A DNA stretch of 64,000 bases from Terrabacter aerolatus. GTDB taxonomy: Bacteria; Actinomycetota; Actinomycetes; Actinomycetales; Dermatophilaceae. The first letter of the stretch is position 1. Every line of letters starts with the position of its first letter. Shown piece after piece: positions 56,444 to 64,000 of this stretch. The notes beneath the pieces were generated by a model. That model had not been told where the DNA came from. It saw only the letters and a list, made by a program, of their open reading frames with translations, and did no database searches. The DNA lies in assembly GCF_007991735.1 (NCBI RefSeq), contig NZ_BJYX01000005.1:1-64000 (forward strand), read 5' to 3'. Both the position numbers and the translations under genes were made by a program.

Positions 56444-56532
56444 GCGCCGAGGCAGGACGGCCGCGGGGTGGGATGAGGGGCAAGGTGGGACACAGGGACG
56501 GTCGGGCCGGCCGGCCCGTGTTAGATACGTCC

Positions 56533-57027
56533 ATGGCCACCACCACTCTCGGAGACACCACCGTCCACACCATCGGCGAGCTGCCGGCCGTGGGCTCCCC
56601 CGCTCCGGCATACACCCTCACCGGCACGAACCTGCGCGACGACGTCACGCTCCCCGAGGGCAAGCGCGTCGTCCTCAACATCTTCCCGAGCGTCGACACC
56701 GGCGTCTGCGCCGCGAGCGTGCGCCGATTCAACGAGCTCGCCGCGGGGCTCGACAACGCCACCGTCGTCTGCGTCTCGGCCGACCTGCCCTTCGCCCTGA
56801 ACCGCTTCTGCGGCGCCGAGGGCATCGAGAACGTCGTGGCGGCGTCGTCGTTCCGGTCGGGCTTCGGCTACGACTACGGCGTGCGCATGGAGGACGGTGG
56901 CTTCGCCGGGCTGCTCGCCCGCGCCGTCGTCGTCGTCGAGGCCGACGGGACCGTCGCGCACACCGAGCTCGTCCCGGCCATCGGCCAGGAGCCGGACTAC
57001 GACGCGGCGATCGCTGCGCTGGGCTGA
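56533..57027 (+). CDS. tpx: Thiol peroxidase (Tpx)
   Basis: A 164-residue atypical 2-Cys peroxiredoxin. The peroxidatic Cys59 lies in [10 protein letters not shown] and the resolving Cys93 in [10 protein letters not shown]; the 34-residue spacing matches E. coli Tpx. It reduces hydrogen peroxide and lipid hydroperoxides using thioredoxin. The last 31 bases overlap the convergent MFS gene. Confidence 0.95.
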   Translation: MATTTLGDTTVHTIGELPAVGSPAPAYTLTGTNLRDDVTLPEGKRVVLNIFPSVDTGVCAASVRRFNELAAGLDNATVVCVSADLPFALNRFCGAEGIENVVAASSFRSGFGYDYGVRMEDGGFAGLLARAVVVVEADGTVAHTELVPAIGQEPDYDAAIAALG

Positions 57028-58265
57028 GCGCCCTCCCCACCCGTGGTGGCGGACGGAGCGCCGCCACCACGGGTGAGGCCCCGGACGCTGCGGACCAGCA
57101 GCGGCCAGCAGCCGGCGAGCAGCATCCATGCCGCGATGCCGCCCATGAGGTCGGGCGTCGCGAAGCGGCCGCTCAGCGGACCGGCGAGGACGTTGCCGAC
57201 CGGCAGCGCCACGAACGAGATGAGCACGTCCCACGAGGCGACCCGGGCGAGCCGGTCGTGCGGGACGCCCTGCTGCACGGCGGTCTGCCAGCCGACGTCG
57301 AAGTAGAGCAGCCCCGCCTGGGCGACGAGGCCCAGGGCCATGACCGTCCAGAGCCCGCCGGACCAGGCGAAGGCCACGGGGAAGAGCGGGAACAGGGCGA
57401 GCGACACGAAGGCCCAGAGCAGCATCCGCCGCGGCTGCACCCGGAGGGCGACGAGTCCCCCGACGAGACCACCGACGCCGAGCGCGGCGGTGACGAGGCC
57501 GAGCGCGTGGGCGCCCCCGAGGTCGCGCACCACGGTCACCTCGACGAGGACCACGAAGACGCCACTGGCCACGTGGAACATCCCCGCCGACACGAGACCG
57601 GTCCACAGCCAGTCACGGCTGCGGATCTCGCCCAGACCCTCGCGCACCTCGGTGAGCATCCGGCTGCGGGTCACCCCCGGCACGGAGCGAGCGCGCAGCC
57701 GCGCGACGCAGGCGGCCGACCACGCGAAGGTCAGGGCGTTGACGGCGAAGCCGGGCACCGAGCCGAACGCGGCGACGACGACGCCCGCGAGCACCGGCCC
57801 CGCCATCTGGGCGCTCGACTGCAGGAAGCTGATCGCGGCGTTGGCGGACTGCAGTCCCTCGCCGGGCACGATGAGCGGGCGGAGCGAGACGAACGCCGGG
57901 AAGAAGAACGCCCCGGCCCCGGACGTGACGGCGGCGAGCCCGGCGAGGACGGCGACGGGAGGGTCGCCGAGCGCGGCGAAGGCGACCGCTGTCGCACCGA
58001 CCGAGGCCGCGCGGACGAGGTCTGCGACGACCATGATCCGGTGCGGGGTGACGCGGTCGGCCCAGACGCCACCGACGAGGGTGCAGAGCAGCCGTGCGAC
58101 GACGCCGCTCGCGAAGATGATCCCGAGCTCACCCGCTCCCCCGCCCGAGAGGACGACCGCGACCGACAGGGCGATGGGGTTGAAGGCGTCCCCGACCCAC
58201 GAGAGCCCCTGCCCGACGAGCAGGAGCCGGACGTCACGGATGCTCATGAGGTCTCGGAGGGTCAT
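56997..58265 (-). CDS. MFS transporter
   Basis: A 422-residue transporter with 12 helices and MFS motif A ([15 protein letters not shown]). It resembles the enterobactin-exporter/macrolide-efflux group ([22 protein letters not shown]). Divergent from a MarR gene over 91 bases holding a clear promoter. Its 3' end overlaps tpx by 31 bases on the opposite strand. Likely drug or siderophore efflux under MarR control. Confidence 0.9.
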   Translation of the reverse strand: MTLRDLMSIRDVRLLLVGQGLSWVGDAFNPIALSVAVVLSGGGAGELGIIFASGVVARLLCTLVGGVWADRVTPHRIMVVADLVRAASVGATAVAFAALGDPPVAVLAGLAAVTSGAGAFFFPAFVSLRPLIVPGEGLQSANAAISFLQSSAQMAGPVLAGVVVAAFGSVPGFAVNALTFAWSAACVARLRARSVPGVTRSRMLTEVREGLGEIRSRDWLWTGLVSAGMFHVASGVFVVLVEVTVVRDLGGAHALGLVTAALGVGGLVGGLVALRVQPRRMLLWAFVSLALFPLFPVAFAWSGGLWTVMALGLVAQAGLLYFDVGWQTAVQQGVPHDRLARVASWDVLISFVALPVGNVLAGPLSGRFATPDLMGGIAAWMLLAGCWPLLVRSVRGLTRGGGAPSATTGGEGAQPSAAIAAS

Positions 58266-58273
58266 GGTCAGAG

Positions 58274-58303
58274 ACCATAGTTAGACGTCTGATTATCTGT
58301 CAA
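58274..58303 (-). promoter_or_regulatory. MFS promoter with palindromic operator
   Basis: Reading leftward, TTGACA (58298-58303) and TATGGT (58274-58279) are separated by 18 bases, a good sigma-70-type promoter. The palindrome AGACGTCT (58283-58290) lies between them, a suitable site for the divergent MarR regulator. Confidence 0.65.
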
Positions 58304-58356
58304 CGAATAGTCAAGGGGGATGCACGAAGACGCCCGGCGTCTGCGAGACTGAGGTC

Positions 58357-58863
58357 ATGGCGAGAGCGCGGCAGGACTCGGTCGACCGTCACGTCGCCCG
58401 CTGGAGCGGCCTCCTCGAGGACATGGACCCCGAGGTCGAGGGTGCGGTGACGCGCATGCAGGCGATCACGAAGCGGCTCAGGGCCGGCCACCACGCGAGC
58501 TATGCGGGCACCGACGACACCATCGAGGACCACCACACGCTGCACGCCCTGATGATCCAGCCGTACCCGGAGGAGGCGACCCCGGCGCAGCTCGCCGATG
58601 CGTGCGGCGTCACCCGCGCGGCGATGACCTCACGCCTCGACCGGCTGGTCCAGCGCGGCCACGCGACCCGCGAGGTCGACCCGGTCGACCGTCGCCGCAT
58701 CCTCATCCGACCCACCACCTCCGGGAGAACCTTCTGGGAGAAGGGGATCGAGGCCGGCATGGCTCGCGAACAGGCGGCCTTCTCGAGCCTCACCGCCAAG
58801 GAGCTCGTGGCGCTCAACGTCCTGCTCCGCAAGGTGGTGCTGCACCTCGAGGGTGACGGCTGA
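58357..58863 (+). CDS. MarR family transcriptional regulator
   Basis: A 168-residue winged-helix regulator (EEATPAQLADACGVTRAAMT, RLVQRGHATREVDPVDRRRILIR). It has an additional N-terminal helix region of about 40 residues. Divergent from the MFS transporter, whose promoter carries a palindrome. It converges with the glycerol kinase gene with an 8-base gap. The ligand is unknown. Confidence 0.9.
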   Translation: MARARQDSVDRHVARWSGLLEDMDPEVEGAVTRMQAITKRLRAGHHASYAGTDDTIEDHHTLHALMIQPYPEEATPAQLADACGVTRAAMTSRLDRLVQRGHATREVDPVDRRRILIRPTTSGRTFWEKGIEAGMAREQAAFSSLTAKELVALNVLLRKVVLHLEGDG

Positions 58864-58871
58864 GCCGCGCC

Positions 58872-60398
58872 TCAGGGTGTGTCGTCGTCGACCCAGTCGA
58901 GGGTGCGCTGGACCGCCTTCTTCCACGTGCGGAAGAGACGCTCGCGCTCCTTCTCGTCGAGCTGCGGCGACCAGCGCCGATCCTCGCCCCAGTTCTCCCT
59001 GATCTCGTCGGTGCTGCGCCAGTAGCCGACGGCCAGCCCCGCGGCATACGCGGCCCCGAGCGCCGTGGTCTCGGCCACGACGGGTCGGACGACGTCGACA
59101 CCGAGCAGGTCGGCCTGGAACTGCATGAGGGTCTCGTTGACCACCATGCCGCCGTCGACGCGCAGCTCGGTGAGCGGCACTCCCGAGTCGGCGTTCATCG
59201 CCTCGAGGACCTCGCGCGTCTGGAAGGCCGTGGCCTCCAGGGCGGCCCGGGCGACGTGGCCCTTGTTGACGAAGCGCGTGAGCCCGACGAGCGCCCCGCG
59301 CGCGTCGGGACGCCAGTGCGGCGCGAAGAGCCCGGAGAAGGCAGGCACGAAGTAGGCGCCACCGTTGTCCTCCACCGTGGCCGCGAGCGTCTCGATCTCC
59401 TTGGCGTCCTTGATGAGCCCGAGGTTGTCGCGCAGCCACTGCACGAGCGAGCCCGTCACCGCGATCGAGCCCTCGAGCGCATAGACGGGCCTCGCGTCAC
59501 CGAGCTGGTAGCAGACCGTCGTCAGCAGCCCGTGGGTCGACGCGACGATCTCCTCGCCCGTGTTGAGCAGCATGAAGTTGCCCGTGCCGTAGGTGTTCTT
59601 GGCCGTGCCGACGTCGAGGCACGCCTGCCCGAAGGTCGCCGCCTGCTGGTCGCCGAGGATGCCGGCGACCGGCACGTCGATGAGGATGCCCGGCTTGCAC
59701 GTGCCGTAGACCTCCGACGACGACCGGATCTCGGGGAGCATGGCGAGCGGCACCCCGATCGCCTCGGCGGCCGCGGCGTCCCACTGGAGCGTGCGCAGGT
59801 CCATGAGCAGGGTCCGGGAGGCGTTCGTGACGTCGGTGACGTGGATGCCGCCGTCGACCGCGCCCCCGGTGAGGTTCCACAGCAGCCACGTGTCGATGGT
59901 GCCGAAGAGCAGCTCGCCGGCCTCGGCCCGTTCCCTCGCCCCGTCGACGTGGTCGAGGATCCAGCGCGCCTTGGGCCCGGCGAAGTACGTCGCCAGCGGC
60001 AGGCCCGTCACGGCCTTGAAGCGGTCGGTGCCGCCGTCGCGCGCCAGCTCGTCGCAGATCGCCTGGGTGCGGGTGTCCTGCCAGACGATGGCGTTGTGGA
60101 CGGGGCGCCCCGTCGACCGGTCCCAGACGACGGTCGTCTCGCGCTGGTTGGTGATGCCGACCGCCGCTACGTGGGTGGCGTTGAGGTTGGCCTTGCCGAG
60201 GGCGCCGCCGACGACGAGCCGGGTGTTCTCCCAGATCTCCATCGCGTCGTGCTCCACCCAGCCGGCCCGCGGGAAGATCTGCCGGTGCTCCTGCTGGTCG
60301 ACGGCCACGACACGGCCGCGCCGGTCGAAGACCATCGCCCTGGTGCTCGTGGTGCCCTGGTCGATCGAGACGACATGGCTGCGCTGCTCCGTCGGCAT
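58872..60398 (-). CDS. glpK: Glycerol kinase
   Basis: A 508-residue FGGY kinase that phosphorylates glycerol to glycerol 3-phosphate. [15 protein letters not shown] (about 11-25, phosphate loop), [22 protein letters not shown] and GALVGLTR match GlpK. The ATG at 60398 gives the standard length; upstream in-frame reading would add 106 residues without similarity and reach into the glpD gene. Divergent from glpD, so the pair forms a glycerol module. Confidence 0.96.
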   Translation of the reverse strand: MPTEQRSHVVSIDQGTTSTRAMVFDRRGRVVAVDQQEHRQIFPRAGWVEHDAMEIWENTRLVVGGALGKANLNATHVAAVGITNQRETTVVWDRSTGRPVHNAIVWQDTRTQAICDELARDGGTDRFKAVTGLPLATYFAGPKARWILDHVDGARERAEAGELLFGTIDTWLLWNLTGGAVDGGIHVTDVTNASRTLLMDLRTLQWDAAAAEAIGVPLAMLPEIRSSSEVYGTCKPGILIDVPVAGILGDQQAATFGQACLDVGTAKNTYGTGNFMLLNTGEEIVASTHGLLTTVCYQLGDARPVYALEGSIAVTGSLVQWLRDNLGLIKDAKEIETLAATVEDNGGAYFVPAFSGLFAPHWRPDARGALVGLTRFVNKGHVARAALEATAFQTREVLEAMNADSGVPLTELRVDGGMVVNETLMQFQADLLGVDVVRPVVAETTALGAAYAAGLAVGYWRSTDEIRENWGEDRRWSPQLDEKERERLFRTWKKAVQRTLDWVDDDTP

Positions 60399-60534
60399 GA
60401 CCAGACCGTACCGTCGTGCTCGGCGGGGCGTCACGGGTCGGCGCCACGGCCGGCTGGCCCCGCACGACGGCACACGGAAGGTCCACGCGGCTCGATAGAG
60501 TGGCCTCCTCGGCAGCGACGGTGAAGGGAAACCG
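60399..60534. promoter_or_regulatory. Divergent glpK/glpD promoter region
   Basis: The 136-base gap between glpK and glpD must hold both promoters. Toward glpD, a GATAGAGT -10-like box (about 60493-60500) and a GAAGGGAA ribosome site precede the ATG at 60535. I see no defined operator. Confidence 0.45.
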
Positions 60535-62259
60535 ATGACGAGCCCAGTGCGGCTGGACGCGGAGTACCGGGCGAAGGCGTGGAAGCGTCTCGCCACCAAG
60601 CACTTCGACGTGCTGGTCATCGGTGGCGGGGTGACGGGCGGCGGGGTCGCCCTCGACGCGGCCACGCGCGGCCTGTCGACCGCCCTCGTCGAGCAGCGCG
60701 ACTTCGGCTCGGGCACGTCGTCGCGGTCGTCGAAGCTCTTCCACGGCGGGCTGCGCTACCTCGAGCAGATGAACTTCGACCTCGTGCGCGAGGCGCTCAA
60801 GGAGCGCGAGCTCATGCTGAGCCGCATCGCCCCGCACCTCGTCAAGCCGGTCTCCTTCCTCTACCCGCTGACCAACCGCGGCTGGGAGCGTCCGTACGTC
60901 ACGGCCGGCCTGACGCTCTACGACTCCATGGGCGGCGCCCGCTCCGTGCCGCGGCACAAGCAGCTGACCCGCACCGGCGCGCTCAAGCTCGCGCCCGCCC
61001 TCAAGCGCGACGCCCTCACCGGTGGCCTGCTCTACTACGACGCCCAGGCCGACGACGCCCGCCACACGCTGACGACGGTGCGCACCGCGGCGGCCTACGG
61101 CGCCACCGTCGTCGCCTCGGCCCGTGTCGTCGAGCTCCTCCGGGCCGGCGAGCGCGTCGTGGGGGCCGTCGTCGAGGACGTCGAGACCGGCGAGCGCACC
61201 GAGGTCCGCTCGAGCGTCGTCATCAACTGCACCGGCGTGTGGACCGACGACATCCAGACGATGGCCGGCGGCCGTGGCCGCTTCCACGTGCGGGCCTCCA
61301 AGGGCGTGCACATCGTCGTCGCGCGCGACCGGATCAACTCCGAGACCGGCCTCATCCTGCGCACCGAGAAGTCCGTGCTCTTCGTCATCCCGTGGGGCAC
61401 GCACTGGATCGTCGGCACGACCGACACCGACTGGGACCTCGACCTCGCGCACCCTGCCGCGACGCGCGCCGACATCGACTACATCCTCGAGCACATCAAC
61501 ACCGTGCTCAAGGTGCCGCTGACGCACGACGACATCCAGGGCGTCTACGCCGGGCTGCGGCCGCTGCTGTCGGGTGAGAGCGAGGACACGAGCCAGCTCT
61601 CGCGCGAGCACGCCGTGGCCCGTCCGCAGCCGGGGCTCATCTCCATCGCGGGCGGCAAGTACACGACCTACCGCGTCATGGCCGCCGACGCCGTCGACGC
61701 CGCGCGCGAGGACATCGGCGGCGACGTCTCCGACAGCGTCACCGAGTTCATCCCCCTCTCCGGCGCCGAGGGCTACGTCGCCCTCGTCAACCAGATCGAC
61801 CGCCTCGCCCGCCACCAGGGCCTGCCCGTCTGGCGCGTCACGCACCTGCTCGAGCGCTACGGCTCGCTCGTCCACGAGCTCTTCGCCCTCGCCGAGGACG
61901 ACCGCTCGCTCTACGAGCCACTGCCCGGCGCCGAGGAGTACCTCACGGTCGAGGCGTTGTATGCCGCGACGCACGAGGGAGCGCTGCACCTGGACGACGT
62001 GCTCGCCCGCCGCACCCGCATCTCCATCGAGACTCCGAGCCGTGGGGTCGAGAGCGCCCGCGCCGTCGCGGACATCGTCGCGCCCGTGCTCGGCTGGGAC
62101 GCCGAACGGGTCGAGGCCGAGGTGTCGGGCTACGCCGCCCGCGTCGAGGCCGAGCTCGAGTCCCAGAAGGAGCTCGCCGACTCGGAGGCCAACGCCGAAC
62201 GGCTCAGCGCGCCGGACGTGCGCCGGATCCCCGTGAGTCGGGCGCCCGAGGGCTCCTGA
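60535..62259 (+). CDS. glpD: Glycerol-3-phosphate dehydrogenase (aerobic, FAD)
   Basis: A 574-residue FAD enzyme that oxidises glycerol 3-phosphate to dihydroxyacetone phosphate, feeding electrons to the quinone pool. [17 protein letters not shown] (about 27-43) binds [23 protein letters not shown] is a GlpD signature, and the C-terminal helical domain is present. It is divergent from glpK. Length is normal. Confidence 0.96.
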   Translation: MTSPVRLDAEYRAKAWKRLATKHFDVLVIGGGVTGGGVALDAATRGLSTALVEQRDFGSGTSSRSSKLFHGGLRYLEQMNFDLVREALKERELMLSRIAPHLVKPVSFLYPLTNRGWERPYVTAGLTLYDSMGGARSVPRHKQLTRTGALKLAPALKRDALTGGLLYYDAQADDARHTLTTVRTAAAYGATVVASARVVELLRAGERVVGAVVEDVETGERTEVRSSVVINCTGVWTDDIQTMAGGRGRFHVRASKGVHIVVARDRINSETGLILRTEKSVLFVIPWGTHWIVGTTDTDWDLDLAHPAATRADIDYILEHINTVLKVPLTHDDIQGVYAGLRPLLSGESEDTSQLSREHAVARPQPGLISIAGGKYTTYRVMAADAVDAAREDIGGDVSDSVTEFIPLSGAEGYVALVNQIDRLARHQGLPVWRVTHLLERYGSLVHELFALAEDDRSLYEPLPGAEEYLTVEALYAATHEGALHLDDVLARRTRISIETPSRGVESARAVADIVAPVLGWDAERVEAEVSGYAARVEAELESQKELADSEANAERLSAPDVRRIPVSRAPEGS

Positions 62260-62347
62260 CGGCTCCTGACGGCAGGCGCCGGCTCGCGCTGAGGCTCCAA
62301 GGCTCGACAACCCTGTCAGGGACGGACGGCGTTCCTAGACTGGCTGG

Positions 62348-63583
62348 ATGAGGACCCGACGCGGCGTGCCCGCCATCGCAGCAGCGCTGGCTGCCGTCGC
62401 GCTGCTGGCCGCCGGCTGCGGCACGCCCAACCCCGCGGCCCAGGCGCGGCTGGACGGGCACTCGACGGCCCACTCGACCGGGCACTCGACGGCCGACTCG
62501 ACCGAGCACGCCGCCACGGGAGCGACGGGTCACGCGGCCACCCCGACGGCCACGGCCCCGCCGGCGGCGCTGCGCGCCGGCGAGACGATGCGGACCGTGA
62601 CCTCACCGGTCTCCTACACCCCCGAGGCACCGACGACGGGCACCGACGACTACCGCTGCTTCGTCCTCGACCCGAAGCTCGCGCGGGACTCCTTCGTCAC
62701 CGGCTTCGACATCGCGCCCGGGCAGCCCGCCGAGGTGCACCACGTCATCCTCTTCCGGGTGCCGCCGTCGGCGGCTGCCGCAGCACGGGCCAGGGACGCC
62801 GAGAGCGGTGGCCACGGGTGGACCTGCTTCGGCGGCACGGGGCTCGGCTCGCGGGGGGCCAGCCTCGACGACGCACCGTGGGTGGGTGCGTGGGCGCCGG
62901 GCGGCCGCGAGAACGTCCTGCCCGCCGATGTCGGCATCCCGCTCGAACGCGGCTCGCTCCTCGTCATGCAGGTGCACTACAACCTCCGCCACGGCGTGAC
63001 GCCGGACCGGACGTCCGTGAAGCTGCGGCTGTCGTCGTCGACGCAGCTCAAGCCGCTCGAGACCATGCTCTACCCCGCACCGGTCGAGCTGCCCTGCCGT
63101 CCGGGCAGGTCCGGACCGCTCTGCGACCGCTCTGCGGCCATCGCCGACGTCACCGCGCGCTTCGGCGCCATGTCGGGGCCGATCGTCAACGGGCTGCTCC
63201 TCGTGTGCGACGGCACGATCATCCCGACGCCGGGTCCCACCCAGTCGTGCACCCGCAGGGTCGAGGCCCCGGCCACGATCCGCGCCGTCGCCGGCCACAT
63301 GCACCTGCTCGGATCGTCGCTGCGCATCGAGCTCGACCCGGGGACCCCGCGGGCGCGGACCCTGCTCGACATCAAGGTGTGGGACTTCGACAACCAGGGC
63401 TCGGTCCCGATCCCGCCGACGGCGATCCGTCCCGGCGACTCCATCAAGGTCAGCTGCACCCACGACCAGGCCTGGCGCGACAAGCTGCCGGACCTCAAGG
63501 GTCTGCCGGAGCGCTACGTGGTCTGGGGCGAAGGCACCACCGACGAGATGTGCCTCGGCCTGCTCAGCGTCACCCGTCCCTGA
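62348..63583 (+). CDS. PHM-like copper type II monooxygenase lipoprotein
   Basis: A 411-residue secreted lipoprotein: signal helix, then lipobox LAAGC (Cys24). A His/Ser/Thr-rich linker follows (about 36-66). Two domains then show the copper ligands of peptidylglycine-hydroxylating monooxygenases: HH in EVHHVILF (about 131-132) and H in MQVHYN (about 209) for one site; HxH in GHMHLLG (about 317-319) and Met in DEMC (about 400) for the second. It should hydroxylate or oxidise a substrate at the cell surface using two coppers. The substrate is unknown. Confidence 0.85.
   Translation: MRTRRGVPAIAAALAAVALLAAGCGTPNPAAQARLDGHSTAHSTGHSTADSTEHAATGATGHAATPTATAPPAALRAGETMRTVTSPVSYTPEAPTTGTDDYRCFVLDPKLARDSFVTGFDIAPGQPAEVHHVILFRVPPSAAAAARARDAESGGHGWTCFGGTGLGSRGASLDDAPWVGAWAPGGRENVLPADVGIPLERGSLLVMQVHYNLRHGVTPDRTSVKLRLSSSTQLKPLETMLYPAPVELPCRPGRSGPLCDRSAAIADVTARFGAMSGPIVNGLLLVCDGTIIPTPGPTQSCTRRVEAPATIRAVAGHMHLLGSSLRIELDPGTPRARTLLDIKVWDFDNQGSVPIPPTAIRPGDSIKVSCTHDQAWRDKLPDLKGLPERYVVWGEGTTDEMCLGLLSVTRP
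62456..62515 (+). repeat. 12-bp tandem repeat, 5 copies
   Basis: Units of gggcactcgacg and close variants encode His-Ser-Thr-X tetrapeptides in the linker of the copper monooxygenase. The His-rich product could bind copper. Confidence 0.88.
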
Positions 63584-63620
63584 CGCCTCGACGGCGGGTG
63601 CCCGCAGGCACAATGGTCCG

Positions 63621-64000
63621 GTGACAGCTCAGACCACGGACGTCCTCGTCGTCGGGGGCGCCGGCGTCGACACCATCGTGCGCGTCGAGGCCCTGCCGGT
63701 CCCGTTCGCGGACTCGCACGTCGTCCCGCCGATCGACACCGTCGTGGGCCACACCGGGAGCGGCGTCGCGCTCGGCTGCCACCGCCTCGGGCTCGCCACA
63801 CGGTTCGTCGACGTCATCGGTGACGACCACGAGGGCCGGATGCTGCTCGACCGCTTCGCGGCCGAGGGCCTGTCGTTCGACCACGTGGTGCACGAGAGCG
63901 GCACCCGACGCGCGGTCAACCTCGTCGACGCGGGCGGGCGGCGGATGTCCTTCTACGACCCGCGCCACCCCTACGACCTGTCTCCCGATCCCGCCCTCTG
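63621..64000 (+). CDS. PfkB family carbohydrate kinase, N-terminal part
   Basis: A ribokinase-family protein cut by the window end after 126 residues. VLVVGGAGVDTIVRVE, VVGHTGSGVALGCHRLGL and FVDVIGDDHEGRMLLDRF are the N-terminal features of PfkB sugar and nucleoside kinases. The start is GTG at 63621. The C-terminal active-site motif is outside the window, so the substrate is unknown. Confidence 0.88.
   Translation, partial: MTAQTTDVLVVGGAGVDTIVRVEALPVPFADSHVVPPIDTVVGHTGSGVALGCHRLGLATRFVDVIGDDHEGRMLLDRFAAEGLSFDHVVHESGTRRAVNLVDAGGRRMSFYDPRHPYDLSPDPAL

Noticed and set aside
60399-60716. N-terminal extension of GlpK by 106 residues
   Set aside because: The extension has no GlpK similarity and overlaps the glpD coding region; the ATG at 60398 gives the normal length.
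59497-62310. A 937-codon minus-strand frame over glpD and glpK
   Set aside because: It runs antisense to glpD and out of frame with glpK; no domain is visible.

Overview
The window reads as chromosomal DNA of a very GC-rich actinobacterium, most likely Micrococcales and tentatively an Intrasporangiaceae-type genome. The reasons are composition, frequent GTG starts, dense gene packing with ATGA/GTGA overlaps, two luciferase-like (LLM) flavin/F420-type oxidoreductases, and actinobacterial families such as DUF3072, DUF4921, DUF5995 and TIGR03086. I see no rRNA, tRNA, CRISPR array, phage, integron or insertion sequence. It looks like core plus niche-metabolism chromosome, not a mobile island. I read 56 protein genes, two of them cut by the window edges, plus hairpin terminators, operators and tandem repeats.

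Layout. 1-6.9 kb: SWIM zinc-finger protein (partial), thioesterase, TY-Chap-like protein, ParB-fold-like small protein, CPA2 antiporter, and a fused double ABC exporter with one degenerate ATP site. 7.2-13.5 kb: SDR, quinone oxidoreductase, GH3 glycosidase, DUF4921 (GalT/HIT-like), DUF3072, ECF-type sigma factor. 13.7-20.1 kb: flavin monooxygenase divergent from an FadH-like dienoyl-CoA reductase, then UGT-type glycosyltransferase, LLM oxidoreductase and 2'-5' RNA ligase-like protein. 20.2-24.8 kb: ABC exporter followed by two bacterial PH-domain membrane proteins. 25.1-31.1 kb: BetP-like BCCT transporter, DctA-type symporter, and a divergent CitA/CitB-type two-component system. 31.1-39.6 kb: DinB-like protein, AraC regulator, membrane-anchored esterase, then a MatC-like malonate-carrier locus with a CaiB-type CoA transferase, a fused AccD/AccA-type carboxyltransferase, a GntR regulator and a TSUP permease. 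39.6-47.7 kb: gamma-carbonic anhydrase, POT peptide transporter, BluB-CobT fusion, SDR, MarR/MFS pair, DUF5995, small membrane protein. 47.8-56.5 kb: aminotransferase, phosphoribosyltransferase, hydrolase, LLM enzyme, and an ABC-2-like permease overlapped by a secreted-hydrolase/ABC-ATPase fusion. 56.5-64 kb: Tpx, MFS/MarR pair, glpK/glpD, a PHM-like copper monooxygenase lipoprotein, and a PfkB kinase (partial).

Working links: uptake and regulation of C4-dicarboxylates (DctA plus two-component system), a possible minimal malonate pathway (33.9-38.8 kb), glycerol catabolism (glpK/glpD), lower-ligand synthesis and activation for cobamides in one polypeptide (BluB-CobT), and two MarR/MFS efflux modules with readable operators.

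Two genome-scale signals stand out. The 8-mer GTATGCCG/CGGCATAC occurs about 38 times by hand scan, against about two expected from composition, and it is maintained through rare synonymous codons. Short tandem repeats with a 12-bp period recur at five unrelated loci. Neither is explained by the gene list.
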